DNA of 64,000 nucleotides, from positions 23,837-87,836 of the forward strand of contig NZ_LLXZ01000123.1 of assembly GCF_001440395.1 (NCBI RefSeq), written 5' to 3'. Of the stretch, positions 43,387 to 51,550 are shown piece by piece. Positions within the stretch are counted from its first letter, which is position 1; each line of letters begins with the position of its first letter. The position numbers were made by a program, and so were the translations under genes. The notes below the pieces were generated by a model, which was not told the DNA's origin, did no database searches, and was given only the letters and a program-made list of their open reading frames with translations. This stretch comes from Bradyrhizobium jicamae. Lineage in GTDB: Bacteria > Pseudomonadota > Alphaproteobacteria > Rhizobiales > Xanthobacteraceae.

Positions 43387-43469
43387 TTTGAAATCCTGCC
43401 TTGCAGTCCCTTTTCGGACCTCTTTCAGGTCCCGTCGCCCTTGTCCCTTGCTTGGCCGTTGGCCGCGCC

Positions 43470-44306
43470 TTACTGCGCGGCCTGGCCACCAGCCGAGGCG
43501 AACGTGTTCGCCGGGTTGGTCGCATATTTCTTCTTCGCAGCCTCAACCCAGGCCGCGAATTCCTGGTCGGTCACGACCTTGACCGCGATCGGCATGAAGG
43601 CGTGATCCTTGCCGCACAGTTCGGAGCACTGGCCGTAATAGATGCCGACCTTGGTCGCCTTGAACCAGGTCTCGTTGAGCCGGCCGGGGATCGAGTCGAT
43701 CTTGATGCCGAACGAAGGCACGGCGAACGCGTGGATCACGTCGGCGCCGGTGGTCTGAACCCGCACCACCTTGTTGACCGGCACCACCATCTCGTTGTCG
43801 ACGCCGAGCAGGCGCGGCTGCTTGTCTTGCGCCAATAGCGAATCGAACTCGAACTTGCCGTTATCCGGGTAGGCGTAGCTCCAGTACCACTGCTTGCCGG
43901 TGACCTTCACCGTGAGGTCGGCCTTGGGAAGGTCGAGCTGCTGGAACAGCAGGCGGAATGACGGCACCGCGATACCAACCAGGATCAGCACCGGGATCAG
44001 CGTCCAGGCCACCTCGATCAGCGTGTTGTGGGTGGTCTTGGAGGGAACCGGATTGGCCTTGGCGTTGAACTTGATCACCACGATGACCAGGAGCGCCAGC
44101 ACGAACAGGGTGATCAGCGTGATCAGCACCAGCAGCAAATTATGGAAGCTGATGATGTTTTCCATCACGGGGGTCGCAGCTTCCTGCAGCGTGATTTCCC
44201 ACGGCTTGGGCTGTGCCGCAAACGCCGACCCACCGGCGACGAGCGTCATGCCCGCCACCGCAAACCCCAGCAACCGCCGGCCCATCTGGCCACTCGACAT
44301 CTTCAT
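43470..44306 (-). CDS. coxB: Cytochrome c oxidase subunit II
   Basis: A 278-residue precursor with a signal peptide, two membrane helices (IISFHNLLLVLITLITLFVL region and LIEVAWTLIPVLILVGIAV) and a periplasmic CuA domain with YYGQCSELCGKDHAFMP, giving CxxxCxxxHxxM ligands at about residues 230-241. It accepts electrons from cytochrome c. First gene of the cox operon here. Confidence 0.96.
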   Translation of the reverse strand: MKMSSGQMGRRLLGFAVAGMTLVAGGSAFAAQPKPWEITLQEAATPVMENIISFHNLLLVLITLITLFVLALLVIVVIKFNAKANPVPSKTTHNTLIEVAWTLIPVLILVGIAVPSFRLLFQQLDLPKADLTVKVTGKQWYWSYAYPDNGKFEFDSLLAQDKQPRLLGVDNEMVVPVNKVVRVQTTGADVIHAFAVPSFGIKIDSIPGRLNETWFKATKVGIYYGQCSELCGKDHAFMPIAVKVVTDQEFAAWVEAAKKKYATNPANTFASAGGQAAQ

Positions 44307-44797
44307 GCCGCTCGCGCTCCCTTAGAAAAAATCCCCAAAGCATTCCCGCCGGATGGCCGGATATGCCGCACGATCCGCCCTCACAAACGGCCTACCGGAG
44401 ATACAGTATCCCGGGCCAGATCGTTAGAACGCGTCGAAATCCAGCCTCTCAAACCATAATTCTAAGGCTCTCGCAATGCAGTAGTGGGGCGCAAAGCCAT
44501 GCGTCACCTGCTATTCGCCGGATGCCGGATTTTCCAGCTAAATCAGCAAAAACCGGCCGTTTCGCAAGCCCGCGACGCTTGACAGCAGGATTGCCGGATG
44601 TAGGCACAGTCACGGCGATCCCGGATGACCTGATTCGCTTGGGCAGCCCAGTCCTTGACGACGTGAATTGGCTCCCGGCTGCCTTCAAGGCGCCGTCATT
44701 GCGTATCAGTCCGGATGAACCCAGTTTACAATGTGTGCTGCCAGCTAGGGCCGGAAACGTCACCGGCCGCCGGCGGAAACCAAGAGGATCGACCCGG
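44307..44797. other. Intergenic region upstream of coxB and of the IalB-like gene
   Basis: 491 bases between divergent starts. No convincing gene; small frames in it lack ribosome-binding sites. It should carry the coxB promoter (leftward) and the promoter of the rightward gene. I see no clear dyad operator. Confidence 0.5.
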
Positions 44798-45337
44798 ATG
44801 GGGCGTTCGAAACATCAGGCAGGATTTGGCCTGGAACCGGCCCGCTGCTGGCTCGGCGGCCTGCTCGCCGTGGCCTTCCTGTTCGGCCTGACCCAGGCCG
44901 CGAGTGCGCAAGGCGCCGTGCGGTCGGTCCATGGCGACTGGCAGATCCGCTGCGACACCCCGCCGGGCGCCCAGGGCGAGCAATGCGCCCTGATCCAGAG
45001 CGTGGTCGCCGAAGACCGGTCCAACGCCGGCCTTACCGTGATCGTGCTGAAGACCGCCGACCAGAAGAGCAAGCTGATGCGGGTGGTCGCCCCCCTCGGC
45101 GTGCTGCTGCCCTCCGGCCTCGGGCTGAAACTCGACAACCAGGACGTCGGCCGCGCCGGTTTCGTTCGCTGCCTGCCCAATGGCTGCGTCGCCGAGGTGG
45201 TGATGGACGAAAAGCTGCTCGGGCAGTTCCGGGGCGCCAAAACCGCGACTTTCATTATCTTCGAGACGCCTGAAGAGGGCATCGGCTTCCCGCTCAGCCT
45301 GAATGGGCTCGGCGAGGGATATGACAAGCTGCCGTAG
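44798..45337 (+). CDS. Invasion-associated locus B-like (IalB) periplasmic protein
   Basis: A 179-residue protein with signal peptide (hydrophobic LGGLLAVAFLFGLTQAA, cleavage after ASAQ) and an IalB-type domain (HGDWQIRCDTPPG, then EQCALIQSV and FVRCLPNGCVAEVVMDE). Several cysteines in pairs suggest disulfides. IalB was named in Bartonella for entry into red cells; in free-living rhizobia its homologues are common and their role is unknown. AAGAGG lies 11 bases before ATG 44798. Confidence 0.85.
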   Translation: MGRSKHQAGFGLEPARCWLGGLLAVAFLFGLTQAASAQGAVRSVHGDWQIRCDTPPGAQGEQCALIQSVVAEDRSNAGLTVIVLKTADQKSKLMRVVAPLGVLLPSGLGLKLDNQDVGRAGFVRCLPNGCVAEVVMDEKLLGQFRGAKTATFIIFETPEEGIGFPLSLNGLGEGYDKLP

Positions 45338-45359
45338 CGGCGAGAGCCGTTAGCTCTGT

Positions 45360-45953
45360 TCAACGGGCGCTGGCGTAATAGTCGAGCAGCCGGCGCGCCT
45401 CCGTGGAGAGCCAGTCCGCTTCACCGCTGATATAGCCTTCGACCTGTCCGGTGATGCCGATCAGGAAGGTGATCGGCATGGCATATAGCGCGAACGGCGT
45501 GTCGGCCGCTCCGCTTGCTCCGGCTCTTGCCACGAGGCCATCGGGATCGAGCCCGATGGCAAGGCGCCGAAGCTTCAACCCTTTCACAAACGGCGCGACG
45601 ACCGATCGGTCGCGATCCGTCGCCACGGCGATCACCTCAAAATCCCTGCGGTCGCTTGCCGCCAGCCGGTCCAGTAGCGGCAGTTCGGTTCGGCAGGCGG
45701 CGCACCAGGTCGCCCAGAAATTGACGAGCACGACCTTGCCCCGGAAGGACGTCAAATCGATCGCGCCGCCGGAGAGGCGTGGAATTGGCACTGACGGGAC
45801 CGGCCTTGCGCCACGAAGCTGGATGAACTGATGCCGGACGGTTGCGAATGGCGGCGGACCGTCGGCCCGGGCGCGATTGGATGCAACCGAGGCGCAAGCC
45901 CCGATTAGTCCTGCAACGACGATGCGGCGTGTTAGCCCGCGATGTGGCGTCAT
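45360..45953 (-). CDS. TlpA-like periplasmic thiol-disulfide protein
   Basis: A 197-residue protein with a Tat-like or Sec signal (MTPHRGLTRRIVVAGLIGAC) and a thioredoxin-fold domain of the TlpA/ResA/AhpC type. The active-site motif WCAAC occurs in NFWATWCAACRTELPLL (about residue 75-90). It probably reduces disulfides in the periplasm, for example for cytochrome or CuA maturation. The DsrE-like gene ends 16 bases upstream and DoxX lies further upstream, suggesting a three-gene operon. Confidence 0.88.
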   Translation of the reverse strand: MTPHRGLTRRIVVAGLIGACASVASNRARADGPPPFATVRHQFIQLRGARPVPSVPIPRLSGGAIDLTSFRGKVVLVNFWATWCAACRTELPLLDRLAASDRRDFEVIAVATDRDRSVVAPFVKGLKLRRLAIGLDPDGLVARAGASGAADTPFALYAMPITFLIGITGQVEGYISGEADWLSTEARRLLDYYASAR

Positions 45954-45969
45954 GGCTGATGTCCGCTTG

Positions 45970-46473
45970 TCATGACCGGATGTAGGACCAGCCGGCTTCC
46001 TGCAGTTCGATGATGCGCCCGGGCCCGCTCGGTACGAGATCGACATTGTCGATCAGCGTGACCGGACGGCCCTCCTGGCGCTCCATGCCCTGCTTCGTCG
46101 CATCGCATACCACGAACCGGATGTTCGAATTGACCGTCCGCAATACGCGCAGCATGTCCTTCACCGGCGAGGTATCGGCGCGCAACATGTGAACGCCGGC
46201 ATTATAGGCGACGACCTCGATCGTGAACGCTTCGTTCCGTTCCCCATAGTATTTCGGGAGGTTGAGCGAAGTCGAGATCAGCGCCCGCATCGTGGTGGGA
46301 TCGTCGGTATTGATCGGCAGCACCAGCCGATGCATCGGTGGCGAGGCGGGCTTCGCCACCGGTTTCGAGACGGCCGAGCCCGGCTCCGTCAGCAGCAGGG
46401 TCACGACCAGCGGCACGATGAAGGTCAGCGCCAGCCCGACCCATTTTGCAGTTTGGCGGAACGACAGGCGCAT
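45970..46473 (-). CDS. Membrane-anchored DsrE-family protein
   Basis: A 167-residue protein with one N-terminal membrane segment (AKWVGLALTFIVPLVVTLLL) and a DsrE/DsrF-like domain (RLVLPINTDDPTTMRALIST, then EVVAYNAGVHMLRADT and RFVVCDATKQGME). DsrE-family proteins often transfer sulfur through a conserved Cys; here one Cys lies in FVVCDATKQ. It is in a putative operon with DoxX and TlpA. Confidence 0.8.
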   Translation of the reverse strand: MRLSFRQTAKWVGLALTFIVPLVVTLLLTEPGSAVSKPVAKPASPPMHRLVLPINTDDPTTMRALISTSLNLPKYYGERNEAFTIEVVAYNAGVHMLRADTSPVKDMLRVLRTVNSNIRFVVCDATKQGMERQEGRPVTLIDNVDLVPSGPGRIIELQEAGWSYIRS

Positions 46474-46483
46474 GGCCGCGGCC

Positions 46484-46876
46484 TCAAAAGGCCTTGGCGA
46501 GGGAGGCAATCTCCTCACGCTGCGAATAGGCAACGACCGCGTTGAGCGCCAGGAGGACAATTGCCGGCACCGGCGATCCGCCAATGACGAGCAGGTGGGT
46601 GATCACGGCGCCGATCATCACGCAGATCAAGAGCAGCGCGCCGAAAGCTGCTTTTCGTGGAAGCAGCAGCAAGATTGCGCCGAAAACCTCGAGGCCGCCG
46701 GTCAAATAGCGAAACCCTTGCCCGAGCCCGATGTGATGAAACTCCTCCACCATCATCGGCACGCCGTAGAGTTTTGCACCCCCGGCCCCCAGAAAGGCCA
46801 GCGCCAGCAATCCCCTGACAATCCACACGGCAACATGGGGCCAACGGCGCCCGGCAGGCACGGCAACGTCCGACAT
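46484..46876 (-). CDS. DoxX-family membrane protein
   Basis: A 130-residue protein with four membrane helices (WIVRGLLALAFLGAGGAKLY as first) typical of the DoxX family. These proteins partner with oxidoreductases in quinone-linked or sulfur-linked reactions. Start ATG 46876 with GGGAG-like sequence upstream. It is divergent from an HxlR regulator. Confidence 0.82.
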   Translation of the reverse strand: MSDVAVPAGRRWPHVAVWIVRGLLALAFLGAGGAKLYGVPMMVEEFHHIGLGQGFRYLTGGLEVFGAILLLLPRKAAFGALLLICVMIGAVITHLLVIGGSPVPAIVLLALNAVVAYSQREEIASLAKAF

Positions 46877-46979
46877 CGAAAACTCCCGAAGGTTGAGAAA
46901 CGGCCCCCAGCCGCGGATGCGCCCGGGGCATTTGAGGTGCCCAAGGCTCTTGAAGGCGGCTTTCAAAACCAAAATTCGG

Positions 46980-47002
46980 TACTAAGATGAAATTGACAAG
47001 TA
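46980..47002. promoter_or_regulatory. Possible HxlR operator
   Basis: TACT (46980-46983) and AGTA (46999-47002) form a dyad with TTGACA within it. YodB/HxlR-type proteins bind TACT-N-AGTA-like sites; here the spacing is 15 bases, so support is weak. Confidence 0.3.
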
Positions 47003-47023
47003 GGATGGATTTTCTGGTGTAGT

Positions 47024-47440
47024 ATGAAAAAGCAGACTAATGGGCCGCCCGACCACTCCGATTGCACCGTCGCGCCGCAGCTTCAGCGCGCGCTTCGGGT
47101 GCTCTCCGGCAAGTGGAAGGGCGAAATCCTGTGGCAGCTTGTCGGCGGCAAGCGACGGTTCGGCGAATTGCGGCGCGCCATTCCCGACGTGACGCAGCAC
47201 ATGCTGACCACCCAATTGCGTGATCTCGAAAACGAAGGCCTGGTGAAGCGCACCGTGTTCCCCGAAGTGCCGCCGCGCGTCGAATACGAGATGACATCAG
47301 CCGCGAGAGATCTGAAGCCGGTGTTCGACGAGCTGTCCCGCTGGGCCAATGCGCATGGCATGCTGAAGCCCGCTTCGCCCGTTGCGGAGGACGACGCCAA
47401 TGAACGACGCGCCGCTTCATCCAACCGGCCAGTTCGATAA
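47024..47440 (+). CDS. HxlR-family transcriptional regulator
   Basis: A 138-residue winged-helix regulator. CTVAPQLQRALRVLSGKWKG is the family start, with the conserved Cys at position 14; GGKRRFGELRRAIPDVTQHM is the recognition region. HxlR proteins such as YodB and HypR sense quinones, aldehydes or disulfide stress through this Cys. It is divergent from the DoxX/DsrE/TlpA set, which it probably controls. Confidence 0.9.
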   Translation: MKKQTNGPPDHSDCTVAPQLQRALRVLSGKWKGEILWQLVGGKRRFGELRRAIPDVTQHMLTTQLRDLENEGLVKRTVFPEVPPRVEYEMTSAARDLKPVFDELSRWANAHGMLKPASPVAEDDANERRAASSNRPVR

Positions 47441-47471
47441 GAGAATGAGAAGCTGCCGTGAGGGCCGGCGA

Positions 47472-47966
47472 CTAAAACAGTAGCCCCATCAGGACCAGGT
47501 TCTCGTAACCGCCATCCACCAGAATGCGGTTGCGCTGCAGCCCCTCGATCGCAAAGCCGAATTTCTTGTAGAGCTCGATCGCCCCCGTATTGCTCTCGCG
47601 AACCGTCAGCTCGACCCGCCGCAGCCCAAACTCCCGCGCCGCGCCGAGCGTCTGCCGGATCAAGCACCCGCCTATTCCCTGCCGCCGGAATTCCGGCAGC
47701 AGCGCGACCCCGAGAACGCCGACATGGGCATAGATCGGCCTCGGGCTGGGCACGACATCGCACCAGCCGATGACCCGGCCGGACGAAACCGCGACCAGCT
47801 GCGGATAGCCATGCGCGATATTGTCGAGAACGAAGGCCCGAGTCGCCTCGAACGGCGGGGCCTCCAGAAACGCCAGATAGCGCCGCTCCCGCGCGACGAA
47901 GTCGAGGGCGCCGTGAAAACTTTCGATATGGTCTTGCGTTATCGGAACAATTTCGACTGCAGCCAT
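47472..47966 (-). CDS. GNAT acetyltransferase
   Basis: A 164-residue GNAT protein. The acetyl-CoA loop is LLPEFRRQGIGGCLIRQTL, and the last conserved part is NTGAIELYKKFGFAIEGLQR. Substrate unknown; the YhhY/phosphinothricin-type group is similar. The start MAAVEIVPITQ at 47966 was chosen because the domain begins there. Confidence 0.85.
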   Translation of the reverse strand: MAAVEIVPITQDHIESFHGALDFVARERRYLAFLEAPPFEATRAFVLDNIAHGYPQLVAVSSGRVIGWCDVVPSPRPIYAHVGVLGVALLPEFRRQGIGGCLIRQTLGAAREFGLRRVELTVRESNTGAIELYKKFGFAIEGLQRNRILVDGGYENLVLMGLLF

Positions 47967-48054
47967 CGTCTCGGCAACGTGTTGATCCCGCCCCTCGCGG
48001 AATGGCGGGGAAACAACTATCTTGGATGCGCCCCTCCGACAACGGACCGATTTG

Positions 48055-49479
48055 ATGACCAATCCAGCGACAACCTCCCTCCTCGACCGCGCCAATCTCG
48101 ACCGCGATGCCGTGAGACGCGAGATCACGAGGGGCCTTCAGGGCGCCGACGACGGCGAGCTGTTTCTGGAATATGGCCAGACCGAAGCACTCGGCTTTGA
48201 CAACGGGCGCTTGAAGCAGGCGACCTATGACACCTCGCAGGGGTTTGGCCTTCGCGCCGTGAAGGACGACGCGGTCGGTTACGCGCATTCCTCCGATGTC
48301 TCGCTGCCGGCGCTGATTCGCGCGGCGGATGCGGTCGCGGCCGTCCGCGGCGGCTACAGCGGCAATTTTGCCGCTGCTCCCGCGCATACCAACGTGCGCC
48401 TCTATGGCGACGAGAATCCGCTGGATGCGCCGGGCTTCGAGGCCAAGGTAAAGCTGCTGGCCGAGATCGACGCCTATGTGCGCGACAAGGATCCGCGGGT
48501 GCGGCAGGCTTCCATCAGCCTGGGCGCCACCTGGCAGGTGGTGGAAATCCTGCGGCCCGACGGCGAGAGCTATCGCGACATCCGCCCGCTGGTGCGCGTC
48601 AATATTTCCGTCGTCGCAGGCCAGGGCGACCGGCAGGAAAGCGGCAGCAAGGGCTATGGCGGCCGCGAGGGCTATGCCCGCTTCATCGAGACCAAGGCAT
48701 GGCGCGAGGCCGCCGACGGCGCGATCCGCGAGGCGCTGGTCAATCTGGAATCGGTGCCCGCCCCCGCCGGTGAAATGGACGTGGTGCTGGGCGCCGGCTG
48801 GCCCGGCGTGATGCTGCATGAGGCGGTCGGCCATGGCCTCGAAGGCGACTTCAACCGCAAGCAGACCTCGGCGTTCGCAGGGCTGATGGGCAAGCAGGTC
48901 GCGGCCAAGGGCGTTACCGTGGTCGACGACGGCACCATGGCGTCGCGCCGCGGTTCTCTCTCCATCGATGACGAGGGCACGCCGACCAACCGCACCGTGC
49001 TGATCGAGGACGGCATCCTGGTCGGCTACATGCAGGACCGGCAGAACGCGCGGCTGATGAACATGAAGCCGACCGGCAACGGCCGCCGCCAGAGCTACGC
49101 CCACGTGCCAATGCCGCGCATGACCAACACCTACATGCTGGCGGGCAGCCGCGATCCTGCGGAAATTCTGGCGTCGGTGAAGAACGGCGTCTATGCCGCG
49201 AATTTCGGCGGCGGCCAGGTCGACATCACCTCCGGCAAGTACGTGTTCCAGTGCACCGAGGCCTACAAGATCGAGAACGGCAAGCTCGGCGCCCCCTTGA
49301 AGGGTGCGATGCTGATCGGCAACGGGCCGACTGACCTGCACAGGATCACCATGGTCGGCAACGATCTCGCGCTCGATACCGGCATCGGCACCTGCGGCAA
49401 GAACGGCCAGGGCGTGCCTGTCGGCGTCGGCCAGCCGACGCTGCGGATGGAACGGATCACGGTCGGAGGAACGGGTTAA
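48055..49479 (+). CDS. tldD: Metalloprotease TldD
   Basis: A 474-residue protein of the TldD/PmbA family. MLHEAVGHGLEGDFNRK contains the HExxxH zinc-binding pair; GYMQDRQNARLMN and SYAHVPMPRMTNTYMLAG are further family signatures. TldD forms a heterodimer with TldE (PmbA), absent here, to degrade peptides in microcin processing and toxin control. GATTTG lies before ATG 48055; its stop overlaps the lepB start by one base. Confidence 0.95.
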   Translation: MTNPATTSLLDRANLDRDAVRREITRGLQGADDGELFLEYGQTEALGFDNGRLKQATYDTSQGFGLRAVKDDAVGYAHSSDVSLPALIRAADAVAAVRGGYSGNFAAAPAHTNVRLYGDENPLDAPGFEAKVKLLAEIDAYVRDKDPRVRQASISLGATWQVVEILRPDGESYRDIRPLVRVNISVVAGQGDRQESGSKGYGGREGYARFIETKAWREAADGAIREALVNLESVPAPAGEMDVVLGAGWPGVMLHEAVGHGLEGDFNRKQTSAFAGLMGKQVAAKGVTVVDDGTMASRRGSLSIDDEGTPTNRTVLIEDGILVGYMQDRQNARLMNMKPTGNGRRQSYAHVPMPRMTNTYMLAGSRDPAEILASVKNGVYAANFGGGQVDITSGKYVFQCTEAYKIENGKLGAPLKGAMLIGNGPTDLHRITMVGNDLALDTGIGTCGKNGQGVPVGVGQPTLRMERITVGGTG

Positions 49480-50249
49480 TGAGCGACGAGAAAGTGGCAT
49501 CGACAGCCAAACCCGTGAGCTGGCGCGCGCAGGCCGTGCAGATCGCGGCGATCATCGGCATCGTGTTCGTCGCCAAGGGGGCGATCGCCGAGCCGTTCTA
49601 CGTGCCGTCAGGCTCGATGGAGCCGACCCTTCTGATCGGCGATGCGCTGCTCGCCTCGAAATTCCCCTATGGCTATGGCGCGGCGTCGCTGCCGATCCAG
49701 GTCACGCTGCCCGAGACCGGACGCGTGTTCGGCGATACGCCCAAGCGCGGCGACGTCGTCGTATTCCGCTGGCCGGGCGACCGTTCGCAAGCCTGGGTCA
49801 AGCGCGTGGTGGGATTGCCGGGCGACCGCATCCAGTTGCGGCAGGGCCAGCTCTTCATCAACGACCACGCCGCGTCGCTGACGCCGGACGGCGTAGGCGC
49901 TGCCGAAGACGATCGCGGCAACACCGAGCAGGCCTATCGCTTCATCGAGACACTGCCGAATGGCGTCAGCCATGCGATCTTCAAGATGCGTGACAATGGA
50001 AGGCTCGACAACACGCAAGAGGTGACGGTGCCGGCAGGGCAATTATTCGTGCTCGGCGACAACAGGGACAATTCCGCCGACAGCCGCGTCGCAGTGCGCG
50101 ACGGCGGCGTGGGCCTGTTGCCGATCGACAATCTGATCGGCCGCGCCGATGCGGTGGTCGGCTCATGGGATCTCGGCATGCGCAGCCAGCCGGTGTGGAC
50201 CTGGCTGTCGGGTTTTAGGCTCGGGCGGTTTTTTACCTCGGTGCAGTGA
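49479..50249 (+). CDS. lepB: Signal peptidase I
   Basis: A 256-residue inner-membrane serine protease cleaving Sec signal peptides. One N-terminal membrane helix (AAIIGIVFVAKGAIAEPFYV), catalytic Ser46 in YVPSGSMEPTLLIGD and general-base Lys108 in QAWVKRVVGLPGDRI; FVLGDNRDNSADSR is the third box. It shares one base with tldD (TAATG), so translation is coupled. Confidence 0.95.
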   Translation: MSDEKVASTAKPVSWRAQAVQIAAIIGIVFVAKGAIAEPFYVPSGSMEPTLLIGDALLASKFPYGYGAASLPIQVTLPETGRVFGDTPKRGDVVVFRWPGDRSQAWVKRVVGLPGDRIQLRQGQLFINDHAASLTPDGVGAAEDDRGNTEQAYRFIETLPNGVSHAIFKMRDNGRLDNTQEVTVPAGQLFVLGDNRDNSADSRVAVRDGGVGLLPIDNLIGRADAVVGSWDLGMRSQPVWTWLSGFRLGRFFTSVQ

Positions 50250-50260
50250 ACAGGACGACG

Positions 50261-50345
50261 TAGCCCGGATGGAGCGAAGCGCAATCCGGGAAACTGCATC
50301 CGCCACGAAAGCTGTCCCGGATTTCGCTTCGCTCCATCCGGGCTA
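50261..50345. repeat. Intergenic palindromic repeat, family C
   Basis: Inverted repeat with 30-base arms (50261-50290 and 50316-50345), one mismatch; core GCCCGGATGGAGCGAAGC. It lies between lepB and the YjbR-like gene, whose ribosome-binding region follows directly. A single arm of the same type recurs at 51502-51530. Confidence 0.85.
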
Positions 50346-50361
50346 CATTCTTTTCAGACCC

Positions 50362-50703
50362 ATGACCTTCGACGACGTCAGAAAAATCGCGCTTCGCTGG
50401 CCCGAGGTCGAGGACGGCACCTCCTACGGCACGCCGGCCCTCAAAGTGCGCAAGAAGATGCTGGTGCGGCTGAAGGAAGACGGTGACAGCCTGGTGATGC
50501 CGGGCGTGCCAGGGGACGAGCGCGAGATGCTGGTGGAGAGCCAGCCGAAGGCGTTTTACTTCACCGATCACTACCGCGATTATCCGATGGTGCTGATCCG
50601 CCTGTCGAAGAGCAGCCGCGCCACCGTCGAGCCGTTCCTGCGCCGGCACTGGCGTACGCTGGCGTCGAAGAAGGCGGTGAAGGAATTCGACTCCCAAGCG
50701 TAA
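50362..50703 (+). CDS. MmcQ/YjbR-family protein
   Basis: A 113-residue protein (MTFDDVRKIALRWPEVEDGT). The pattern EVEDGTSYGTPALKVRKKML is typical for YjbR, a small fold related to DNA-binding proteins, with unclear function. ATG 50362 is 16 bases after the palindrome; no strong Shine-Dalgarno. Confidence 0.8.
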   Translation: MTFDDVRKIALRWPEVEDGTSYGTPALKVRKKMLVRLKEDGDSLVMPGVPGDEREMLVESQPKAFYFTDHYRDYPMVLIRLSKSSRATVEPFLRRHWRTLASKKAVKEFDSQA

Positions 50704-50710
50704 CGAATTC

Positions 50711-50799
50711 GTAGGGTGGGCAAAGCGAAGCGTGCCCACCATTTCCAACCGCGAAACAAGATGGTGGGCACGGCGCAAGTGCGCCTTTGCCCACCCTAC
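50711..50799. repeat. Intergenic palindromic repeat, family D, copy 1
   Basis: Arms GTAGGGTGGGCAAAG (50711-50725) and its complement (50785-50799) with an inner pair CGTGCCCACCAT/ATGGTGGGCACG (50731-50742, 50761-50772). Further copies at 51392-51490 and 57396-57482. Confidence 0.85.
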
Positions 50800-50819
50800 G
50801 AGCGACGGACGGCGCTTTG

Positions 50820-51395
50820 ATGAATCAAGCCGAATTCCTCTCAGCCGCCCTACAGAACTCCATCAACGCCAGCATTACCGAGGAACTGTTCCGGCTGGCG
50901 CTCCCCGACGCGTGGCTGGTCTCCGGCTGCCTGATACAGACCGCGTGGAACGTGCTGACGAAGCGCGCGGTCGATTACGGCATCAACGATTACGACGTGT
51001 TCTATTTCGATCCCGATACGTCGTGGGCAGCGGAAGACGCGGTTATTGGCAAGCTGGCGGAGCGTTTCAGAGAACGCGGCATCGCGATCCAGGCGCGCAA
51101 TCAGGCGCGCGTGCATCTCTGGTATCCCGAGAAACACGGCCTGCCATATCCGCCGTTGCGTTGCTCAACCGAGGGCATCGATCGGTTTCTGACCAGGAAC
51201 ACACAGATCGGAATCCGGCGCGTGCGGAATGGCTACGACGTCTACGCGCCGAATGGTTTTGATGATGTCGCAGAAATGATCGTGCGGCCCAATCCGGGAC
51301 CGAATTTTTCCGCGGCGAATTATGAGGCCAAGGCAGCGCGGTGGAAGAAGTTGTGGCCTGAGGTCACGGTGCTGCCGACGGAGGCGGAATCGTAG
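50820..51395 (+). CDS. Nucleotidyltransferase-like protein (DUF925 type)
   Basis: A 191-residue protein with SGCLIQTAWNVL and YGINDYDVFYFDPDTSW, which match the nucleotidyltransferase-like DUF925 family. The Asp pair in NDYDVFYFD would bind metal. Length normal. The stop codon TAG lies within a family-D palindrome, so the C-terminus was probably set by insertion of that repeat. Confidence 0.82.
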   Translation: MNQAEFLSAALQNSINASITEELFRLALPDAWLVSGCLIQTAWNVLTKRAVDYGINDYDVFYFDPDTSWAAEDAVIGKLAERFRERGIAIQARNQARVHLWYPEKHGLPYPPLRCSTEGIDRFLTRNTQIGIRRVRNGYDVYAPNGFDDVAEMIVRPNPGPNFSAANYEAKAARWKKLWPEVTVLPTEAES

Positions 51396-51490
51396 GGTGG
51401 GCTGAGCGAAGCGAGCCCACCATTCCACGGCTCGTGCAGCCGATGGAGGGTTTGGTGGGCACGGCGCAAGTGCGCCTTTGCCCACCCTAC
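51392..51490. repeat. Palindromic repeat, family D, copy 2 (overlaps a gene end)
   Basis: Arms GTAGGGTGGG (51392-51401) and CCCACCCTAC (51481-51490) with inner GAGCCCACCA / TGGTGGGCAC parts. It overlaps the last bases of the nucleotidyltransferase-like gene and supplies its TAG. Confidence 0.8.
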
Positions 51491-51501
51491 AAGATCACTG
51501 T

Positions 51502-51530
51502 CCCGGATATCGCTGCGCTCATCCGGGCTA
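51502..51530. repeat. Palindromic repeat, family C, short copy
   Basis: CCCGGATATCGCTGCGCTCA and the trailing TCCGGGCTA form a single short hairpin like one arm of the family-C repeat at 50261-50345. It directly follows the family-D copy. Confidence 0.7.
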
Positions 51531-51550
51531 CGATCCTGTGCAGGCGGCCG

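Noticed and set aside
44449..44763. Leftward 104-codon frame upstream of coxB
   Set aside because: No ribosome-binding site, no hydrophobic or domain pattern, and not expected in the cox promoter region.
48022..48054. Earlier start for TldD at 48022
   Set aside because: MDAPLRQRTDL is not typical and the MTNPATTSLL start at 48055 fits the family better.
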